Below are positions 20,155-31,417 of a DNA stretch of 64,000 nucleotides, piece by piece. How positions within the stretch are numbered: the stretch's first letter is position 1; each line of letters begins with the position of its first letter. The stretch is from Cyclospora cayetanensis (lineage: Eukaryota > Apicomplexa > Conoidasida > Eucoccidiorida > Eimeriidae), in contig NW_020312591.1 in assembly GCF_002999335.1 (NCBI RefSeq), positions 124,001-188,000 on the forward strand, given 5' to 3'. Position numbers and translations under genes: made by a program. The notes beneath the pieces are model-generated. The model ran no database searches, was not told the origin of the DNA, and saw nothing but the letters and a program-made list of their open reading frames with translations.

Positions 20155-20983
20155 TTAGGAAGGTTCAGTGTCTAGATGGTGCTGATTGTTCACTTGGGGA
20201 GCATCAGGAGGGCCAACAAGAGCTGCAGCGCTGGTCGAAGGCGAGTTTGACGGACGCCCAGCAGAATCCCAAGATGCAGCAGCAGGAGCAGCAGCAGCCA
20301 CAGAAAGCCCCTTAGAAGTTATTGTCTTGTTGTCGCCGCTAGTTGTGTCGCCGAGCATGTTAGAACCGACCGTATGCGGGGTTTGAGGTACGTGTGCACC
20401 GAAAGGGGCCTTTGCAGCCCCCTCAGCGTGAGGGACTGTCAGCTTGTCTATTGCATTGAGTATAGAATCAGAGTGCCTTCTATCTCGAAGTTCCAGCAGC
20501 GCGAGATTCAGCAGCAGTCTTCGTTGCTCCTGAAGTGGCCCCCTGGTCAGCGGGCTGCTTTGGAGCTCCTGGCTAAGCAACAACAATTCCTTTGTCTCTG
20601 CAGCAGATGTAGCGTTGAAACTTTATATGCCTCCTATATCGACAACAGCAATATGTGCTGCAGCCGTTCTGGCTGCAGGCTCCCTGTTTGATGCTTCTTA
20701 CAAGGATTTTGGTGTGCCTTTGTCTGTACAGCTGGCATGCTCCCTTCGCTACGCATGCCGCAGCACACATGTTCGCTCACCCATGTCATAGACACTGGAG
20801 GGGCTCGGTAGCACCCTCGTATCTGCGTTATCGTTCTGGCCAGATCCAGAAGCTCCACCCTCAGCAGCAGACTCGGATGCCACAGGGGCATCTCTTGATT
20901 CCATTTCGGTGCACCGGTACTCGCCCAAAAGGAGCGCCAATATAGCCCCAATTAAAATCGACTGCCCGTCTTCGGCATAAGGA
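20155..20983 (-). CDS. Unrecognised protein, two exons resolved, 5' partial
   Basis: Minus-strand exon 20983-20781 ends at a GTGAGC donor and joins exon 20597-20155 (acceptor ATCTGCTGCAG) in phase. The first exon begins after an AAAG acceptor-like site, so upstream exons are expected. Its start, GQSILIGAILALLLGEYRC, is hydrophobic and resembles the end of an armadillo/HEAT solenoid such as the head of the p115/Uso1 vesicle tether; this is only a resemblance. The second exon begins with a Leu-rich amphipathic helix (KELLLLSQELQ) and ends in Ala/Ser-rich sequence. The 3' end is uncertain: a possible donor (CCCCAA|GTGAAC) lies shortly before the stop. Confidence 0.42.
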
Positions 20984-20989
20984 CTTTAC

Positions 20990-22364
20990 CCCTTGCTATT
21001 GCAACCTTGTTCAGTTCTGGTTGCCTCTGTGCATATATATGTGAGCCTCATTGTGTCTGGTCTTCTCCGTCTCTTCATGAGGCCTTCTGAAGTCCCCTAC
21101 TTCCAAGACATTACGGGACAGAAGGCATTAGCGCAGAGAACAATGGCTTTTGCTTTTGGCCTCTCTGAGGTGTATAGGCAGCTGTTGTGGCGAAAATGGC
21201 TCAAGGGTACAGCCGTCTGCCTCCTTGGGAACTATTACGCTAAAAAACCATGCCTCGCGTTACCTCGCAGGAAGTGTACCGCGAGTCCATGGTTTGGGGC
21301 CAAAGTCTACGAGCGTGTCTCTAAGACTCCCTGAGCACTTTTAGTTCTTTAACGCGTATGCACCGCTGCATCAATGAACGCCAAATCCAAAGCACCCGGT
21401 GCAGCGAGCGCAAGAACGATTGGGGGAAGCACTATATATCACGCGATAAGGCCAAAGTGCTCTGTAACCTAAGCGCGATCTTGCCTAAACGAAAGCTGAG
21501 ACTACGTTTTCGCGGATCTTATTAGGGAGCTGACTCGCCCAGAAACACTCTTTCAGTGGTAGCAGGGAAGCAGCCGCAACAGGGGCAGCAGCCACTCCAG
21601 CGGCCGCCTATGGACGATCAAGCGATAGGGCTACGAACGCCCAGAACGATGTAGAAATTAAATACAGTCAGCATTGGAAAGGCTGTCCATAAATGGACGG
21701 CTAGAAGCCGCCTGCTGCTGTTGAGTGGGCCTCTTGTTGACGCGTTGTGTCGGCAGCGGTCGGTGGCGCAGGGGCTGAGTGGTAGTGCAGTTCTCAGTGT
21801 TTTCTGCATAATTGCCCCTCTGCTTCTCGCTCTTATGAAGAGATTTCCAATAAGTATTTATTTACTGTGCGTTTTAAGGACGAAAAGGCGAGATTTTCAA
21901 GCATTCTGGCTTCCCAAGGGCCCTAGACCGTCGTGCAGGAGGCGCCTCCACCGGGCCTTAGGGGGGTGAGTACGCTGAGGGTTTTGTCGGCTGCGTTCTC
22001 CTCTAGTCAATATTATTTCTTTAATTTTTGAAAAGGTTCTCAACGGATTCTGGTTCATGCAACGCAGGTGAAGGATAGACTCTCGCCGGACGCGCACTGC
22101 CTCCCGTCTCGTAACAGGTGGCTGGGAGGGCCCCCCCTTAGTGATGTTTGGCTCGCAGCTTTGTTCATGAAGCCATTCGCTGTAGCTCCATACAGCGTTG
22201 TTTAACCCGTAATAACTCCGCGAAGGGGGGCTCAGAACTTCGGACGCTGCTACTACACCCCTACAGCGACTGCAGCCGACAGAGCCTGCTGCTGTGCATC
22301 CGATCTGCCTATACACTCGGGCAAGAAGCTCGAAGAAGGCCACAGAGGCGTTTCAGAGGCTTCT
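20990..22364. other. Unresolved region, possible upstream exons of the minus-strand gene
   Basis: Short frames on both strands. Two minus-strand stretches, 22456-22253 (starts MGISFVAEFLRRELDLVVGE) and about 22130-22020 (TRREAVRVRRESILHLRC), have protein-like composition and could be 5' exons of the gene at 20155-20983. The first overlaps the start of the plus-strand gene at 22365, so it may be only a shadow. Confidence 0.25.
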
Positions 22365-24458
22365 ATGGAGTCAAGTGACGGGATACCCCGAAGTGGTTCC
22401 CCCACAACCAGGTCCAGCTCTCTGCGCAAAAATTCGGCGACAAACGAGATTCCCACGAATGTCTTCGGCTACGTTAGCCACTGCAAAAGCAGCAGCATGA
22501 AAGGGCTATCCCCGCAGCTCAGCAGCTGCAGCAGCTGCTGCTGCTGCGCTTCCAGCTGCTTGGGGGACTGTATCCAGATGGGAGTGCCTCTAAGGGATGG
22601 CACCCTCAGCGTCACGTGGTCTCACCCTCCTCAGAACCCATCGGCATACACTCAAGGAGCCTATTCAGGAGGTTATTTGCGCGATGCATGCTCCAGCAGC
22701 AACTGCAACAGCGACAGCACAAGCTGCGAACGCCCCGTGTCTGCCAAGGACCTGATAAGGAGATACACCTTCCCTGGTTCCATGAGCAGCAGCAGCAGTG
22801 CAGCAGAATCAGCAGCAGAGGCAGCAGCAGGAAAACAACCGAGACGAGCCACTGCCTGCTGCTTTCTTTCTAGCGAAGGAGTTGGGATTTCCGCGGCACC
22901 CTCCACTTGTGCTGGTGAGCCTTTTAGCCCCCGCAGTAGGCCAAAAGCAGCGACGAAAGCCAACAGCAGCAACAGCAGCAGCCACAGACTCTCCACTGTC
23001 AGTACCCCAAGCGGAGACAGCAGCAGCAGCAGCGGCAGCATGCCTCTTAGCCCTTACCCCCCGCGACCACACAGCGCAGAAGTGCAAGAAGGAGCCGCAG
23101 CGCAGTTACAGCACGAGAAGCAAACAGAATCGGCAGAGAGAGAGGAGCCATGGCGGTCCAGAGAGCACCTGCAAGCTACAGACAAAGAGAATGGCGCTAC
23201 TTTTGGCTCCAAAACGGCTCAAGACACACAGCGATTTTTCCAGGAGGAGCATCAGCGGCTGCACGGAGAGGAGCATCAGCCGCTGCAACATGGGCAGGAG
23301 CGACACGATGAGAAAAGGGAGGCCTGTGGCACTGAGGAGTCGCGTACCGCTGTAGTTAAGAGCGAAGAAGTAGAACTAGAATGCCATGCAGGAGCAGCGG
23401 CAGAAGAGGCAGCAGCGCTTGAAGGGAGGGGGGGGGGAGAGAAGCTAATGGACGCTGAAGGGGTGCTTGAAGCGCGAGACAATACGTCCAGTGCCTTAAA
23501 AGCGACGGAATCCAATCCTGCGGCTGCAGCCGAATGCACCATCGTTTCCAGCATAGGCCCCTCTATTCGCTCTGTCTCTCCGTACAGCAACAGCGCAGAC
23601 AGTACGCCAGCCTCTCTTTCATCGCGTGCTGTTGATGGGGAGTGTCGCACTGCAGCAGCCTCCCCAGACGTATGCATGCCCCTCGTGACAGCAGCAGCAG
23701 CAGCAGCAGCCTCTGAAACGGCAGTTTTTCTCCTGGAGAGCGAATATTCAGCGGTTCGCCAAGCTCAATCGCGAGCGTCCAAACCAGGAGGAGGAAAGCT
23801 CAAGGAGCTCACAGGCAAAAATGGGGACGAGACATGCCTGTTGTTGCAGCCTTCTCTGCAGCAGAAGCAGCACGAGGAGAGCGAATCCGCTTGTCTGCAG
23901 CTGTCACGGCTGTGTGAGGAAGCCGCAGCCGCAGCCTTCTCCGCAGCAGAAGAGCAGCAGTTGCTGCTGAATTTCGAGATGGCTCTTGCGAATCGGACGC
24001 CTCGGCTGTCAGCAGCTGAATCAAGAGACGTCGCGGCAGAAGCCTCCCTTACCCCAGCAGAAGCTGCATCTGCTGCAGCAGAAACAAGACTCGGCAAGCA
24101 CCACAGCTCCAGCAGCAGCTGCTCGTCAAGTGCGCCTGCGGCAGCCGCTGCTGCCGCTGAAGCCGATGCAGCGGCTGCTCCACACAGAGCGCAGGAAGAA
24201 CTCCTGCAAAGAGAGAAGGAAAGCCTCTCCGTGATCCAGCGGCAGCAACTCCAGCAGCTGATCGAGGAAGAGGAGCACCTCGTCCTGCTAGCCAAACAGA
24301 AGGAGGCTATCCTTGCAGAGCTACAGGCGGAGTCAAGCAGCCATAAAGGCACCACCGGGAAGGAGCCGCAGGAGGAGCTTTCCAGCCGTCGTTCATCAGA
24401 AAATCTCTCAAACACCTGGCGGCAACTCGCTTTGCGGTACGCTCGACGTAAAGTCTAA
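22365..24458 (+). CDS. Low-complexity Ser/Ala/Glu/Gln-rich protein, 697 residues
   Basis: An uninterrupted frame from ATG 22365 to TAA 24458. The N-terminal third is Ser/Cys/Gly-rich, the middle has Ser runs and an acidic Glu-rich part, and the C-terminal third is helical and Gln/Glu/Leu-rich (SVIQRQQLQQLIEEEEHLVL), which favours a coiled coil. Homopolymers of Ala and Ser come from CAG-type tracts read in different frames. No catalytic domain, signal peptide or membrane segment is seen. An intronless model is the simplest; a first exon upstream is possible. Function unknown. Confidence 0.6.
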   Translation: MESSDGIPRSGSPTTRSSSLRKNSATNEIPTNVFGYVSHCKSSSMKGLSPQLSSCSSCCCCASSCLGDCIQMGVPLRDGTLSVTWSHPPQNPSAYTQGAYSGGYLRDACSSSNCNSDSTSCERPVSAKDLIRRYTFPGSMSSSSSAAESAAEAAAGKQPRRATACCFLSSEGVGISAAPSTCAGEPFSPRSRPKAATKANSSNSSSHRLSTVSTPSGDSSSSSGSMPLSPYPPRPHSAEVQEGAAAQLQHEKQTESAEREEPWRSREHLQATDKENGATFGSKTAQDTQRFFQEEHQRLHGEEHQPLQHGQERHDEKREACGTEESRTAVVKSEEVELECHAGAAAEEAAALEGRGGGEKLMDAEGVLEARDNTSSALKATESNPAAAAECTIVSSIGPSIRSVSPYSNSADSTPASLSSRAVDGECRTAAASPDVCMPLVTAAAAAAASETAVFLLESEYSAVRQAQSRASKPGGGKLKELTGKNGDETCLLLQPSLQQKQHEESESACLQLSRLCEEAAAAAFSAAEEQQLLLNFEMALANRTPRLSAAESRDVAAEASLTPAEAASAAAETRLGKHHSSSSSCSSSAPAAAAAAAEADAAAAPHRAQEELLQREKESLSVIQRQQLQQLIEEEEHLVLLAKQKEAILAELQAESSSHKGTTGKEPQEELSSRRSSENLSNTWRQLALRYARRKV

Positions 24459-24532
24459 AGTCGCCCACGAGGCAGCACAGAGGAAACAAGAGGTCGTTCA
24501 ACCGTGCCAAGCATGTGCTCCGCTGACGCCAC

Positions 24533-24595
24533 CTACACATATATGTATATATATATATATATTTCTTTCTCTCTCTCTCTCTGTGTGTGTGTGCA
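24533..24595. repeat. Compound microsatellite (TA)n-(CT)n-(GT)n
   Basis: Three dinucleotide runs follow each other directly: alternating TA, then TCTC, then TGTG. It lies between the stop of the 697-residue gene and the first resolved exon of the TPR-kinase gene. Confidence 0.95.
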
Positions 24596-24814
24596 TCTGT
24601 TTCTCTCTCTTTCCGCTTCTGCTTTCAGCGTTCGTATGCTACTGCAGTGTCTGTCCAGTCCCACTCTACTCCTGCCTGCCTCTTCCCGTGCCCCTGTCTC
24701 TCCGTTGTTGTGCTCCTTCGCTTCTTGCTGTTTCGCGTTCATCTTCGACGGTGAGTAGCGCAATATATTGAGCCCAGCCTCTTTGAAGACGTGTAGCATT
24801 GCGGATTTTCGCAG

Positions 24815-27800
24815 AGCAGACACCGCCTCGGCTGCTCCCACCCTTGCGGCAGCTGCATTGCAGCAGCAGCAGCCCTTAGCGTGCAGAGAGGCACTCGACA
24901 CCAGTGTGCTCACTCTCTCAGCGGCAGCCTTCTTCAGCCTTTCTTCCGCCTTGCAACAGCCACAGCCACAGCAGCAGCAGCCACAGGATGGCGTGGTTGC
25001 TGCGTTGCAGCGTGTCGCCGTCTCGAAACAGACCCTCGATGACTCACTGCTTCTGCTGCGAGCAGCAGTAGCAGCCAATCCTAAGGACGCTGGAGCGCTC
25101 ATGGCGCTTGCAGCTGTCGCGCTTCACTGCAGACACTATCGCGAAGCGGAAGAAAAGTTTTGCTTGTTGCTGCAACTGCTTGAGCCCCTTCTTCTGCGGC
25201 TCAGCCGCAACTTTCCCACCCCTCGAGAAGACACTCCACCCACAGAGCCAATGCTCCTGCGCCCGCCACACCTGCTGCCTCCAACGCTTCTATGCGGTGA
25301 AGATGCAGCGGCTCTATTTGCATGCTTTAAAGAGGCGCAAGACGCGGGCCCTATAGTCTTGTGGCCAGCAGTTGCGGGTGTCGAGGCTGCAGCTGGCAAC
25401 AGCGGCGCGGCACGCGCACACAGCGCTGCAAGCAGGCTGCAACGGACGCATGCAGATCGAGCGGCTGCAGTAGCCGTCTCCTTGGAGTGAGCGAGAAAAC
25501 AGTGGGGCGTGGCTTGCGTCCGCTGAAGCGCTCCGCAGGCTAGGACTGCTTCTGAGTGTCGCCGGGGAGAGGCGTGCAACATGCAGCTCCGTAGAAGCCG
25601 ATCAGGCTACGGCAGAGACAGCCAGAGAGTGGGGCGAATCGGATGCTGCTTGAACGCGCAACAAGTGCAGGAACGCGTGTCTGCCGTGTCTTTTTTCAGG
25701 TGGTTTTGCTGCAAGAGCCTAGGACGCCTTGCCCTCGCCTTCGCACCGTCTCCTGCTGCAGCAAGGATGCCACTCCAACGAGCACTCGCTGCCGCTGCTG
25801 GAGCTGCACAGACGGAAGCGGCGGACGACTCTTTGTGGGCGCTGTACGCGCACATGCTTCTCAAGCAGCAGCAAGAAGCTGCTGCTGCTCTGGCGCTGCA
25901 GCTGGCAGTGGCCGCTGCGGGGTACCGTGCGAGTACCAGCAGCAGCAGCAACAACAACACGAAAAGCGGCAACTCTTCCTCCGAAAGTGGAATCGCCAGG
26001 CTAGGCAGACTGCTGCGCACTGCAGCCGATCCTCGCGAAGCCGTCTTGGCTGCTCTTGAAGCAGCGGCAGCCAACGCAGCGCCCACGCACACCCCCGCAG
26101 CAACCCGCAACAATGCGACAGCAGCAGCAAGTGCAGCTGCTGCAAACTCTGTTCGCTGCCAGATCCTAACCAGTGCTGCTTTGAACGAAGTCATTGCCAC
26201 ACCCCTCCTCTATCCCGTGCCTGCCAGTGGCTGCGGTCCCTGCAGCAACGACGCGTCGCTGCTCGCACGCTGGCAGCAAATGCAGGTAGAGGTGTTCACC
26301 TGCCACGCTCAGCGGCTCCTGAAGGGCGAAGCTGAGACAGCATTCGAATCACCAGCGGCGCCCTTGACGACGGCTCAGAAGAGTGTCTTGGCTCTGCTTG
26401 AAGATGCAGAACGTCTTTGCGACAAGCTGCTGCTACGGCGACATCTGCCACCCCGCATTCTCGCTGGAGCGCTCTCCGAGAAGTCGCTCGTTCACCTCCT
26501 CAGGGGCAGTCTGACAAAGCGCCGCTCGAACGGCAAAGAAGAAGCTCTGAAGTTCGCTCGAGCTGCCGTCCGTCTTGCGACTGACATGCAAAGTCAAACC
26601 CGTCTGGGCCTGGTGCTGCTCTGCTGCGGCTGCAACGCAGAGGCGCTCTCTGTGCTGCTCGCCGCTTTGCAGAGACGGCGAGCTGCCTATACACCCGAGC
26701 TCTCGGGTTGTGCTGCAGCCTATTTGGCCATTGCAGCAGCCAGAGAACAAAGCCGCTGCTGCTCGAGGCTGCAGCAGACGTCTCCAGCTGACATGCGCGC
26801 TGCGGACCGACTGCAGCGTCTCCACTCTGTGGCGCTGCAGTTCGCGAGGCTGCATTTGCCTCACTTGCGTAAATTTCTGCGGCATGATTGCAGTCACCGA
26901 GATGGAAGGGAGCTCTTAGGCCTGGGGTACCTCCCCCTGGTGCAGCCTCTTGCCACTGAGCTTTGCAGCTTGCTGCAGCAGCAGCAAGCCAGCGGCGGCA
27001 CTTGCGGTCCCTCAGAGAGCGCCACAAATAGCTGCTCAGCGAAGGATTTGGCTGCTGCTGTTGCGCAGGCTGGCGAGGCAGCAAAGGCAGCACTGGAGGC
27101 AGCCTCTGCATCGGCAAAGGCGAAGAAGCCCGAAGCGCCAGCGGCAGCAGCAACCGACGCTGCTGCTGCTGCTGCTGCTGCTGCCACGCAGCGAATACTG
27201 CAGATCCCTAAGAAAGAAGCGGCAGGAGCAGCAGCGTACTTCTCTGCGGCTCCAAAGGCGGTGCCGAAGCAGCCGCAGCTGCAGCAACTGCAGCAGCATG
27301 ACCAGCAGCAACTGCAGCATCTGAAGCTTTCTCTGGAAGGCGCTAGAACGCGGCAGCGCATAAAATCCCCCCAGCGGCTGCTGCCTGTCCTCAATGCTCC
27401 GTTGCAGATGCCTTCCACTTCGGAATCTCCTGGATCCAGTCCTTGCGAAGGCTCGACAAAAGGAGTAGCCGCTGCAAAGGCAATTCTGAACACAGCAGCC
27501 TCAGCGCCAAAGGTGGCAGCCACCACAGGAAGCACTGCAGCGCTTCACCCTGTGCAAGCTTCCCAGCCTCCCTCTGACATGGCCTTGCTGCATGCGAAGC
27601 CGCCCGTGCAGCCTCGCCAGCAGCACCGCATGAACTTAGCCGCATCTGCAGAGCCTGGCACTGCCTCAAGTGAGCGGCTTCCTCAGCAAGGCGACCTCGC
27701 AAACATCCCGCCGACTCAAAGACTCCCAGGGAGCTGCCAAGAAAGCTGCCGCATGCAAGGCGAAGAGCGGCACTGGCGTCAGCAACAGCAGCCTCGAAGC

Positions 27801-28273
27801 CTCGCAATGGAAGCCTTCCGGCTAGCTGCCACGGCCTCCTCCGCCTCCCCCTCGGCAGCAGCAGCAGCAGCCTTCAAGCCTTCTCGCGCCGAAACTTCAA
27901 GTCTGTCAACTGCACAGACAGCATCAACCACCGAGGCAGCCGCCAGAACATGCACTACTGGAGCCGCGTCAGAAGAGCTGTTTGTCGGGGATGTCGCTTT
28001 CCCGAGGGACCCTGGTTTTACAGTAGCTCAGCAGCAGCCACTCCCTCTTTTTCCGATTTCTCACGATGCATGCAGAGTCTTTCAAGAGCAGCGACGCCTT
28101 CAGTCGCACTATCCGCAAAAGGAACGTCACGAGGATACCTCCTTCTACTCTTATGCACTGCCCACTGCCTCCAGCAGCAGCAGCACTAGCAACACCCCAG
28201 GGTTCTTGCTACAGGGGGGGGGAGCGCAGCAAACTCCTGCCACAGAGCACGTCCAGCTGATGTCTCGCCCCCT

Positions 28274-28320
<47 letters not shown>

Positions 28321-28585
28321 GGGTGCTGCTCGGCCCTCCAACCTCGCATCTTCCCGTGGCGTGGCCATCAGTTACCCCTTTAAGACAGCAGAATACTCCA
28401 ATGCCTGCGGTAAGACAGCGGAGTGTAGTGCTGCAGCACCAGACTACGCTCGCGCCTCTTGCAGCGGATTCAACGCAGCTGCCACACCCGCAAGAGCTGC
28501 TCTATGCAGGCCGTCTATCAGCGCAGCCGCAGCTGCCGCATACTCTTTGCATGCACCAGCAGGCCGATCCGCAACAGCGCCTGAT

Positions 28586-28617
<32 letters not shown>

Positions 28618-31417
28618 TTCTGATGCAGCGCATGTTGCAGCAGCAGCATCACCGCCACTACCATCAGCGGGTGCTCTACCAATCGAGCGTTGCCTCCGCT
28701 ACGCCTTTTATGCCTCCTAAGGGCGCTGTTGTTTCTGCTTCGCGAGCGGCGGAAACAAGGTATGCGGCAATTCCTGCCGCTGCCCCTTTAGGGGGTGTGG
28801 TTGCTGGTCATGGGGGGGGAAGGCGCGCTGCAACGCTCCTGCCCGTCCTCGTTCCAGTGCCTTGTGCCTCAACAGCGGCTGCAGCCGGCTCGACGGAACG
28901 AGAGATTCTACAGCGTCTCTTGGGCGAGCTGCAGACGCTGCCTCCTCTTTTCCCTCAGGAGAAGCTGCGGTATTTGTACGAGATTGGAAGAGGCGGCTTT
29001 TCACGCGTGTGGGTCGCTGAGTTGATGCTGCATCAGCGCTCTGCCGGGAGCCTCGCGACTGCAACAAGTACTGGTTCGCCTCTTTGGATTTCCGTGGCTC
29101 TCAAATGCATGCGGGTGTCTCCCTTTCAGCAGCCTGAGGCACCTTCGGCAGCAGCAGCGGCTGCCTCGACCGGAGGCGAAGAGACAGTGTCTCTGCAGGA
29201 GCTTCAGCAAGAAGTGCAGCAGCTCCAAAGCCTTAACCATCCCTCCATCGTGAAGCTGCTTGGCGTGTCTCTGCTCTCCTGGGGTGGCAACTCCAGGGGC
29301 CAGTCTTGCATAAAGCAGCAGTGCGCAACACGATACGCCGATACAGAGCAGCGGTATTACCGCGTCGCTCTTGTTATGGAGCTGTGCAGCGGTAAGGCCA
29401 AGCGCTAAGAGGCCGCTTGTGTTCAGTCTGTAGGGGGCTCTCCCCATCCACGCCGCCGAATACACTGAGAGACTTTCTTCTTTTGATTCCCAGGCTCACC
29501 GTCCAGTGTTGTCTCCAGTTGTTAGGCCCTTGCAGCCAGGCCCTTGTGCTCTGTCGGCTCCTTTCTGTCTCCCACAGTGTGGGGAGGCGATCTGGCTATT
29601 GTGGCCGCTTTCTGGATTTTTGAATGCGTTTCGCTGCATGTCTGAGGGTGCCACTTTGCTCTGATCGTCTCCGTGTGTAATTTTCTCAGGTGGAAGCTTG
29701 TATGCCTTGCTGCACGAACGTCGCGTTTCCATGACGTCCAAGGACAGGCTGTTTATTGCCGTGCAATTCGTCTCTGCCCTGTGCTACCTCCACTCAAGAA
29801 GGGTCCCTATTGTGCACAGGGATATCAAGTCGCTGAACATTGTGGTGAGCCGCAGCTCAGTGGCGAATCCTCGACAACACACGGGCTCTAAGTGCGGGAG
29901 GGAAGGTCAAGCAAACGCAGCCTCCTAGCCCTTCTCTGTGCAGCAGAGCAAGCCAGGAGGGTCAGCTTGGCACGAACTCAGATCTAGGGATGCGCTAGGC
30001 AGCAAAAAGAGAAGGCAGAGGGCTTCCTCGAGGCGCACAGACGAAGAGACACGGCAACAGAACTATAGCAGAAAGAAACACCAGGGTGCACTCTCCATGG
30101 GCCGTTATTGTTAGACTAGCATGCATGTTCACGAAAAGCCTGCCAAGCCTCTCCTGCCCGCTTCCCTTTCCCTCCCCCCATCTCTCCTCCCTTTTCTGTC
30201 TCCGCCTGCTTTTGTCTGCAGCTAGATGGAGCGGGGAACGCGAAACTGTGCGACTTCGGACTTGCTGCCGAGGCAGACATGCACACATCCACCATGGGAA
30301 ACACAAGTCGCAGCCTAACAGCCTCCATGCGTCCTATCCGACCCAAAGAACCGTTGCAGCCTGCAGGGTCGCCTCGGTACATGCCGCCTGAGCTCGCAGC
30401 AGGAGGTAGGCTTGGCTTGAATGCACACATGCAGAGCACACACACGTGGTGCATAGGACCTCGGAGGCAGCCACCGTGCTCGCACTCCTCCTGCATGCGA
30501 CGCAAACAGCCCTGTGTTGCTAGGCAGCTGGTCTACCCATCCGGCTCTCCGTTGCGCTTGACAAGTCTCTCGGGCGGTGCTTCCTCTGCGTGCAGTGGCA
30601 ACCCACTTAGACCCCTCCCTGGATATCTGGTCCGCTGCATGCGTTTTGCTGGAGCTCTTTGGAGGCCCTCTTCCATACCACCGCTGCCACACATTCGAGG
30701 AGATTCAAAGGCAGCACGCTGAGAGAGTGGTTAGTCGCCAAGCGTGTGACCCCTCTCGAGAACGGCACTCTTGAGCCACTGCCAGCTCCTGTGGAGGCTC
30801 ACAGGGGCTGCTGTAACTGCAGGAGGGGAGTGCGCCAGAGCTACCGAAAACACGCATAAATATCCGCTGGTGCCATCCATCCATAGTCCAAGCCAGCTCT
30901 GCTTTCGTGCATTGGGCAAAAGGCGAGAAGACAGCTCACCATATAGAGGCTAGCATCAGGGCTCTGCCCCGATAGCACCAACCGGAGTGGCGTCAACTTC
31001 TCTACATTCAATTTTTTCACATAAATTGCCTGTCTGTTGCGATGCAGCTCCCCTCGTTCCCTTCAAACCTCCCGAAGCAACTCGAACTGCTGCTGCGCTC
31101 CTGCCTCGCCTTCGAACCGAGCCAGAGGCCTTCCGCCAGTCAGGTACGACAAAGCATCTACCATGCTCTTCCTCGAGGCTGCCCATTTTCGTGAACCCAG
31201 GAATTTTGTGTACACATGCATTTGATGCTTCAAGGGAAAAATCAAGTTAAACAGGCATCCCGGTCAAAACGAATTCATGAATTTCCCTTGTGTCTAATCT
31301 CTTCATGCATGGCCAGTCCAGCTCTAGCTCTGGTCGTTCAATTTATGGCTGCTGCTGTGGAATTCTTGTGCTGCGCGGCCTCAGGTGCTGTTCGAACTGA
31401 AATCGCTATCATTTTAG
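24815..31417 (+). CDS. TPR-repeat protein with C-terminal TKL-type protein kinase, at least 1,655 residues, 5' partial
   Basis: Exons: 24815-25486, 25700-29391, 29690-29844, 30222-30405, 30596-30729, 31048-31143, 31385-31417; all phases agree. There is no in-frame ATG early in the first exon, so a start exon lies upstream, probably ending at a GTGAGT donor near 24750. The N-terminal part has TPR-like helices (LLLRAAVAANPKDAGALMAL). A very long Gln/Ala-rich linker follows. The kinase occupies about the last 340 residues: glycine loop IGRGGFS (28983), VALK lysine (29097-29108), HRDIKSLN loop, DFG (30252-30260), PPE in place of APE, DIW helix IX, and RPSASQ near the end. The residues needed for catalysis are present. 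It probably phosphorylates Ser/Thr; TPRs may bind partners. Substrate unknown. Confidence 0.85.
28275..28319 (+). repeat. (CAG)15 tract coding poly-Gln
   Basis: Fifteen pure CAG codons within the linker of the TPR-kinase gene, the longest pure trinucleotide tract of the window. It is purely CAG with no CAA, so length instability is expected. Confidence 0.95.
28587..28616 (+). repeat. (CAG)10 tract coding poly-Gln
   Basis: Ten pure CAG codons, the second Gln tract in the kinase linker. Poly-Ala (GCTGCTGCT) is coded by the same type of unit in another frame near 27162-27184. Confidence 0.95.

Noticed and set aside
23765..24415. Minus-strand Ser/Ala/Cys-rich frame of 216 codons
   Set aside because: Mirror of the plus-strand low-complexity gene; composition follows from antisense CAG/GCA codons.
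26433..27807. Minus-strand frames of 138-217 codons
   Set aside because: Antisense shadows of the uninterrupted TPR-kinase exon 25700-29391.
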